A program made the translations under genes and the position numbers. Below, in pieces: positions 5,588-8,855 of a stretch of DNA of 8,855 nt. Source of the DNA: Chloroflexota bacterium (GTDB taxonomy: Bacteria > Chloroflexota > Limnocylindria > Limnocylindrales > CSP1-4); assembly GCA_025935655.1 (NCBI GenBank), contig JAICUV010000138.1, forward strand, positions 1 through 8,855. The letters are read 5' to 3'. The number at the start of each line of letters is the position of its first letter. The stretch's first letter is position 1. The notes beneath the pieces are model-generated. The model saw only the letters and a program-made list of their open reading frames with translations, made no database searches and was not told where the DNA came from.

Positions 5588-7312
5588 TCAGCCCGTGGGC
5601 GCCCCCGGCGCGGCATCCTCGCCGGGCGGCCAGCGTCGCTGGAAGTCGTTCACGGCGCCCGGGATCGACCGGAACACCCGGTCCTCGCCGATCTCGTCCA
5701 TCAGGCCCGTTTTCCGGAGACGATCCCGCACCGTGCCCTTGACCTGCGCCAGCATCACCTCGACCGAGCGGACGCGCAGCTCCCTCACGAGATCGAACAG
5801 CATGTCGGTCGTGGTGACGTCCAGGTCCGCGGTCGCGGCGAGGTCGATGAGCACGCCGTGCGGCGGCGGCACCTCGCGGGCGGCGATCTCGAGGATCTGG
5901 GCCTTGGCCACGTTCGCGTTGAAGAAGTAGAGCGGTGCGTCGAGCCGCACGATCACCAGCCGCGGGATCGCCGCCGCGTCCGGGTGCCGGGACAGGTCGC
6001 CGAACGTGGACGCCCTGCCCGCCATCCGGCCCAGCACCGCCACGTACGGCCGGCTCGCCCGGTAGAGCAGGAACAGCACGGACAGCAGGACGGCGAGCAC
6101 CATGCCGGCGAGGACCGTGGTGAGCAGCACGCCGACCATCGCGGTCACGGCGATGAGAAAGTCCGTCCGGCGCCACCGCCAGTAGCGGCGCATCTCCTCG
6201 ACGTTGATGAGGCCCAGCGACGCGGCGATCACGATCGCCCCCAGCACCGCGTCGGGCAGGTTCTGGAACAGGGGCGCCAGGAACACGGCCGTGGCCAGGA
6301 CGAGGCCGGATGTCACGAGCGAGGACAGCTGCGTGGTGGCCCCGGCCGCCTCCGCGGTCGCGGTCTGGGAGAGGCTGGCATCCGCGGTGAAGCCGCCGAG
6401 CAGCCCTGCTCCCAGGTTCGCGGAACCCAGGGCGATCATCTCCTGGTCGGGGTCGATCTCGTACCCGTGCGTCGCCCCGTAGGAGCGCCCGGTGCCGACG
6501 GACTCGCCAACGGCGAGGAACACGATGCCCACGGCGCCGAGCACGAGGTACGGGAGCGCCTGGAGCGGGACGGACGGGATCGACGGGGCGGGCAGCCCCG
6601 TCGCGACCTCGCCGACGACGCTGACGCCGTGGGCCTCCAGCCCGAACGCGGTCACGGCGACGATCCCCAGCACGAGCGCGATCAGGGAGCCTGGGACACG
6701 GCGGGCGAACCGCCGCAGGACGAGGATCAGTACGAGGGCGCCCAGGCCCACGGCAAGCGTGTACGGGTTGGTGTCCGGGATCCGCGACACGAGCTGGACG
6801 ACCTGCTCGGGAAAGGACCCGGTCAGCCGCGGCACGCCCAGCACCTTGGGCAGCTGGCCGACGATGATCGTGATCGCGACGCCGATGATGAACCCCGTGA
6901 CCACGGACTTGGTCAGGAAGTCCGAGACGAACCCCAGCTTCGCCAGGCCTCCGGCGACGAGCATGACGCCGACGATCAGTGCCAGGGCGGAGGTGTAGGC
7001 GACGTAGGAGCCGGGATCGCCGCGGGCGAGGTCCGCGACGACGGTCGCGGACATGATCGCCATCGTCGAGCTGACGGTGACCTTGAGGTGGCGGCTGGTG
7101 CCGAAGACGGCATACGCCGCCATCGCGGCGAACGCCGTCACCAGCCCGAGCTCGGGTGGGACGCCGGCGAGACCCGCGTAGGCGAGCGCGACCGGCACCA
7201 TGACGCCCCACGAGGTGAGGGCGGCCACGAGGTCAGGCCGGAGCGACGTCCGAGCGTAGCCGGGCAGCCAGCGGCTGATCGGCACGTACCTGGCGAGGAG
7301 GTACGGCACCAT
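5588..7312 (-). CDS. SulP/SLC26-family anion transporter with C-terminal STAS domain
   Basis: This 574-residue protein has the usual size for the family. Residues about 28-420 form the membrane part: WGVMVPVALAYAGLAGVPPE and YAVFGTSRHLKV near the N-terminus, AVGESVGTGRSYG around 267-279, then GGFTADASLSQTATAEAAGA (306-325). The STAS domain spans about 450-560 (IVRLDAPLYFFNANVAKAQI, LIDLAATADLDVTTTDML). The protein should sit in the cytoplasmic membrane and move an anion such as sulfate, bicarbonate or a dicarboxylate; the substrate cannot be assigned. The TM3 segment, usually containing VGPxS, reads LKVTVSSTMA. The ATG at 7312 was chosen because the frame upstream loses transporter character. 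No Shine-Dalgarno is evident, and a GTG three codons earlier is possible. It is probably the first gene of an operon with GNAT and LLM genes. Confidence 0.92.
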   Translation of the reverse strand: MVPYLLARYVPISRWLPGYARTSLRPDLVAALTSWGVMVPVALAYAGLAGVPPELGLVTAFAAMAAYAVFGTSRHLKVTVSSTMAIMSATVVADLARGDPGSYVAYTSALALIVGVMLVAGGLAKLGFVSDFLTKSVVTGFIIGVAITIIVGQLPKVLGVPRLTGSFPEQVVQLVSRIPDTNPYTLAVGLGALVLILVLRRFARRVPGSLIALVLGIVAVTAFGLEAHGVSVVGEVATGLPAPSIPSVPLQALPYLVLGAVGIVFLAVGESVGTGRSYGATHGYEIDPDQEMIALGSANLGAGLLGGFTADASLSQTATAEAAGATTQLSSLVTSGLVLATAVFLAPLFQNLPDAVLGAIVIAASLGLINVEEMRRYWRWRRTDFLIAVTAMVGVLLTTVLAGMVLAVLLSVLFLLYRASRPYVAVLGRMAGRASTFGDLSRHPDAAAIPRLVIVRLDAPLYFFNANVAKAQILEIAAREVPPPHGVLIDLAATADLDVTTTDMLFDLVRELRVRSVEVMLAQVKGTVRDRLRKTGLMDEIGEDRVFRSIPGAVNDFQRRWPPGEDAAPGAPTG

Positions 7313-7611
7313 GGCCGACACGGCGGCGCGGCTGGAGTGCCGGTCAGACGGCAACGAGGGCCCTCGATGGAGCGAGCCCCCGCGCCACGTCGACGCCGGG
7401 GTTCGACTGCGAGCGACCATACACGGACGGTGCCTGGTCCCCTCGATGGTGGCGGCCGAACGGGTGCACGGCCTCACCCGGATTGGAGGGTTCCCCGCCC
7501 GCGCGATCGGGCGCACAATCGCCCGGCACTGCCACGCGCCGTGCTGGCACGCCGCCGTCCCCGTCGTCGGCATCGCGCATGCCAGCCCGCCGGCAGCCGG
7601 AGGGACACCGC
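7313..7611. other. Divergent intergenic region between SulP and the DUF1269-DUF4332 gene
   Basis: These 299 bases hold no convincing gene. Open frames run through on both strands, but they read as Arg/Pro/Ser-rich shadow sequence. On the minus strand TATGGT (7416-7421) is a possible -10 for SulP without a clear -35. Two inverted repeats lie nearer the plus-strand gene. No clear promoter for that gene could be picked. Confidence 0.5.
7508..7548. repeat. Two adjacent inverted repeats upstream of the DUF1269-DUF4332 gene
   Basis: CGGGCG (7508-7513) pairs with CGCCCG (7520-7525) across CACAAT. TGCCA (7530-7534) then pairs with TGGCA (7544-7548). They sit 64-104 bases before the ATG at 7612 and could be operators or leader hairpins. 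Stems of five or six G/C pairs are common by chance at this base composition. Confidence 0.25.
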
Positions 7612-8631
7612 ATGGCCTCGAAGTACAGCTTCCTCGTGATCAAGTATCCGTGGCCCGACACGGCGGACGACGCGCTCCGTGCGCTCCGGGAGCTCTCGGA
7701 TGACGAGGTCGTCAAGCTGCGCGACGCGGTCGCGATCCGGAAGACGGAGAACGGCAAGATCAAGCTGCACCAGACCAAGGACGACAGCATCGGCAAGGGC
7801 TTCGTCAAGGGCGGCGTGATCGGCGTGCTGTTCGCGATGCTGTTCGGCCCGGCCGGGTGGATCGTGATGGGTGCCGCCGCCGGTGGCCTGTTCGCCAGCT
7901 TCGACCGCGGCATCAAGCAGAAGCTGCTCAAGGAGCTGGGCGAGAACATGACCGCCTCCGAGAGCGCGGTGGCGATCCTCGTCGAGTCCGCCGACTGGCC
8001 CGTCGCGGTGGAGCGGATGAAGGCCCACGGCTTCGGCGGCACGCTGGTGCTGTCCGAGATCGTCGAGCAGGACGAGGCCGAGGTGGACGCGCTGCTCGCG
8101 GATCCCAAGAAGGTCGAGTCAGCCCCGGCGATCCTCGACGTTGTCGCCGTCGGGGCGGCCGTCGAGTCCGTCGCGGCGGTCGAGCCCGAGGAGACCGTCG
8201 TCGTCGCGGCGGCGACGACCGGCGGGTACGCCATCGCGGAGATCGAGGGGATCGGGGCGACCTACGCGGACCAGCTCGGCGCGGTCGGCATCAGGACGAC
8301 CGACGCGCTGCTCGCGCGCGCCGGGAGCGCGGCCGGCCGGGCGACGCTGGCTGCCGAGACGGGCATCAGCGAGGCCCTCCTGCTGGCGTGGGTGAACAGG
8401 GCCGACCTGATGCGGATCCCGGGCGTCGGGTCGCAGTACAGCGACCTGCTCGAGGCCGCCGGGGTCGACTCGCCTGCTGAGCTCGCGCGGCGAAACCCGG
8501 CGAACCTGGCCGTGACCGTGCAGGAGGTCATCGCCGCGCGGCCGGGGATCGTCCGCCGGACCCCAAGCGAGTCCGAGATCTCGGACTGGGTCAAGGCGGC
8601 CGGGGGCATGGACAAGGTCGTCCAGCACTGA
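7612..8631 (+). CDS. DUF1269 - DUF4332 fusion protein
   Basis: This is a 339-residue protein with two recognisable parts. Residues 1-165 are a DUF1269-type domain: a KYSFLVIKYP strand, an ALRALRELSDDEVVKLRDAV helix, KTENGKIKLHQTK, and a glycine-rich hydrophobic hairpin (61-100, GGVIGVLFAMLFGPAGW and MGAAAGGLFASF). The last is likely membrane-inserting. An acidic, Ala/Val-rich linker spans 166-205. Residues 206-339 match DUF4332, with two helix-hairpin-helix motifs, IEGIGATYADQL (211-222) and IPGVGSQYSDLL (269-280). Between them lies ETGISEALLLAWVNRADLMR, and SEISDWVKAA comes near the end. Such motifs usually contact nucleic acid or protein. The ATG is fixed by GGAGGG at 7599-7604, seven bases upstream. 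The function is unknown; a membrane-associated stress or nucleic-acid-tethering protein is speculative. The gene stands alone, diverges from SulP and ends at a strong hairpin. Confidence 0.88.
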   Translation: MASKYSFLVIKYPWPDTADDALRALRELSDDEVVKLRDAVAIRKTENGKIKLHQTKDDSIGKGFVKGGVIGVLFAMLFGPAGWIVMGAAAGGLFASFDRGIKQKLLKELGENMTASESAVAILVESADWPVAVERMKAHGFGGTLVLSEIVEQDEAEVDALLADPKKVESAPAILDVVAVGAAVESVAAVEPEETVVVAAATTGGYAIAEIEGIGATYADQLGAVGIRTTDALLARAGSAAGRATLAAETGISEALLLAWVNRADLMRIPGVGSQYSDLLEAAGVDSPAELARRNPANLAVTVQEVIAARPGIVRRTPSESEISDWVKAAGGMDKVVQH

Positions 8632-8646
8632 CCGACTCGCAAACAC

Positions 8647-8677
8647 ACGCGGCGCGCCGGATCCCGGCGCGCCGCGT
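8647..8677. terminator. Strong hairpin, probable bidirectional terminator
   Basis: ACGCGGCGCGCCGG (8647-8660) and CCGGCGCGCCGCGT (8664-8677) form a perfect 14-bp stem with the three-base loop ATC. It lies 15 bases after the stop of the DUF1269-DUF4332 gene. ACAC (8643-8646) and GTGT (8682-8685) could extend the stem past a bulge. No long T run follows on either strand: TCTCGTGT on plus, GTGTTTG on minus. The position between convergent genes supports a terminator. Confidence 0.65.
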
Positions 8678-8694
8678 TCTCGTGTCCGGGGCGT

Positions 8695-8709
8695 CGGAGC
8701 GACGCTCCG
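8695..8709 (-). terminator. Small hairpin after the lysine-rich mini-gene
   Basis: CGGAGC (8695-8700) pairs with GCTCCG (8704-8709) across GAC, seven bases beyond the minus-strand stop at 8717. An alternative fold pairs GCGTC (8691-8695) with GACGC (8701-8705). No T tract follows; it may assist the larger hairpin just downstream. Confidence 0.3.
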
Positions 8710-8716
8710 GAGTGCG

Positions 8717-8782
8717 CTAGGCGCCCTTGACCTTGGCCTTCGCGGTCTTCGGCTTCTTGGGCGTCTTCGCCTTCTTGTCCAT
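8717..8782 (-). CDS. Lysine-rich 21-aa mini-protein (or C-terminus of a longer gene)
   Basis: An ATG at 8782 follows a perfect AGGAGG (8791-8796) with an eight-base spacer. It encodes 21 residues with eight lysines (MDKKAKTPKKPKTAKAKVKG and a final Ala) before TAG. All third codon positions are G or C. Such short Lys/Pro/Ala-rich peptides are usually missed by gene finders; they resemble basic tails of nucleic-acid-binding proteins, but no function is known to me. The frame also stays open upstream to the window edge, reading DDEAHDQGHAFDRVSQEDNV before the Met. The sequence could therefore be the basic tail of a longer protein that begins outside the window. The ideal ribosome site favours an independent mini-gene or an internal start. 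Two hairpins follow the stop. Confidence 0.55.
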   Translation of the reverse strand: MDKKAKTPKKPKTAKAKVKGA

Positions 8783-8855
8783 GACGTTGTCCTCCTGCGA
8801 GACGCGATCGAACGCGTGACCCTGATCATGCGCCTCGTCGTCCAGCGCCGTGCGA

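Noticed and set aside
5532..7211. Long N-terminal extension of the GNAT frame on the minus strand
   Set aside because: The 560 upstream codons are Arg/Pro-rich and overlap SulP in another frame. GNAT similarity begins only after the ATG at 5531.
5516..7639. A 707-codon plus-strand open frame opposite GNAT and SulP
   Set aside because: It is rich in Arg, Gly, Asp and His with no domain pattern, and runs antisense to a clear SulP transporter. It is a product of high GC at third codon positions.
1..8855. Mobile element, phage, CRISPR or defence system
   Set aside because: No transposase, integrase, terminal inverted repeats, regularly spaced repeats, nuclease or toxin-antitoxin pattern was found on either strand.

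Overview
The window is about 8.9 kb of very GC-rich bacterial DNA, roughly 70% G+C, with nearly all third codon positions G or C and many GTG starts. Gene content (a VanW/PG_binding_4 exported protein, a GT-C membrane glycosyltransferase, DUF2200, a DUF1269-DUF4332 fusion, an actinobacterial-style GNAT and an LLM flavin oxidoreductase) fits a Chloroflexota (Limnocylindria-like) or actinobacterial chromosome. That placement is inferred from composition and protein style, not from a marker gene. No tRNA, rRNA, CRISPR array, transposase, integrase or phage gene was seen.

Left part (1-2580). The window opens inside a minus-strand gene for the N-terminus of a membrane-anchored peptidoglycan-binding/VanW-type protein (start at 346, cut by the window edge). 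Diverging from it is a short plus-strand unit: a possible 28-aa ORF whose stop overlaps the GTG start of a DUF2200 gene. DUF2200 converges, 17 bp away, on a large minus-strand polytopic GT-C type glycosyltransferase.

Middle (2581-5055). A 67-aa minus-strand gene of unknown function has its Shine-Dalgarno sequence inside a strong imperfect inverted repeat. Diverging from it is a LysR-family regulator whose conserved N-terminus has no usual in-frame start codon, possibly because of a one-base error in a C run. The LysR gene overlaps tail to tail by 35 bp with a luciferase-like flavin monooxygenase gene.

Right (5052-8855). SulP-family anion transporter (with STAS domain), GNAT acetyltransferase and LLM oxidoreductase lie in one direction on the minus strand. 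The gaps are 56 bp and a 4-bp GTGA overlap, so they form a likely operon SulP-GNAT-LLM. Diverging from SulP across a 299-bp region is a plus-strand gene fusing a glycine-rich DUF1269 membrane domain to a DUF4332 helix-hairpin-helix domain. It ends at a perfect 14-bp stem hairpin that faces a minus-strand lysine-rich mini-ORF with an ideal ribosome binding site.

The window looks like ordinary chromosomal housekeeping/accessory sequence. No recognisable defence, secretion or biosynthetic system is present. The parts most worth a second look are small: the hairpin-masked start of the 67-aa gene, the LysR start, the two mini-ORFs and the DUF1269-DUF4332 fusion.
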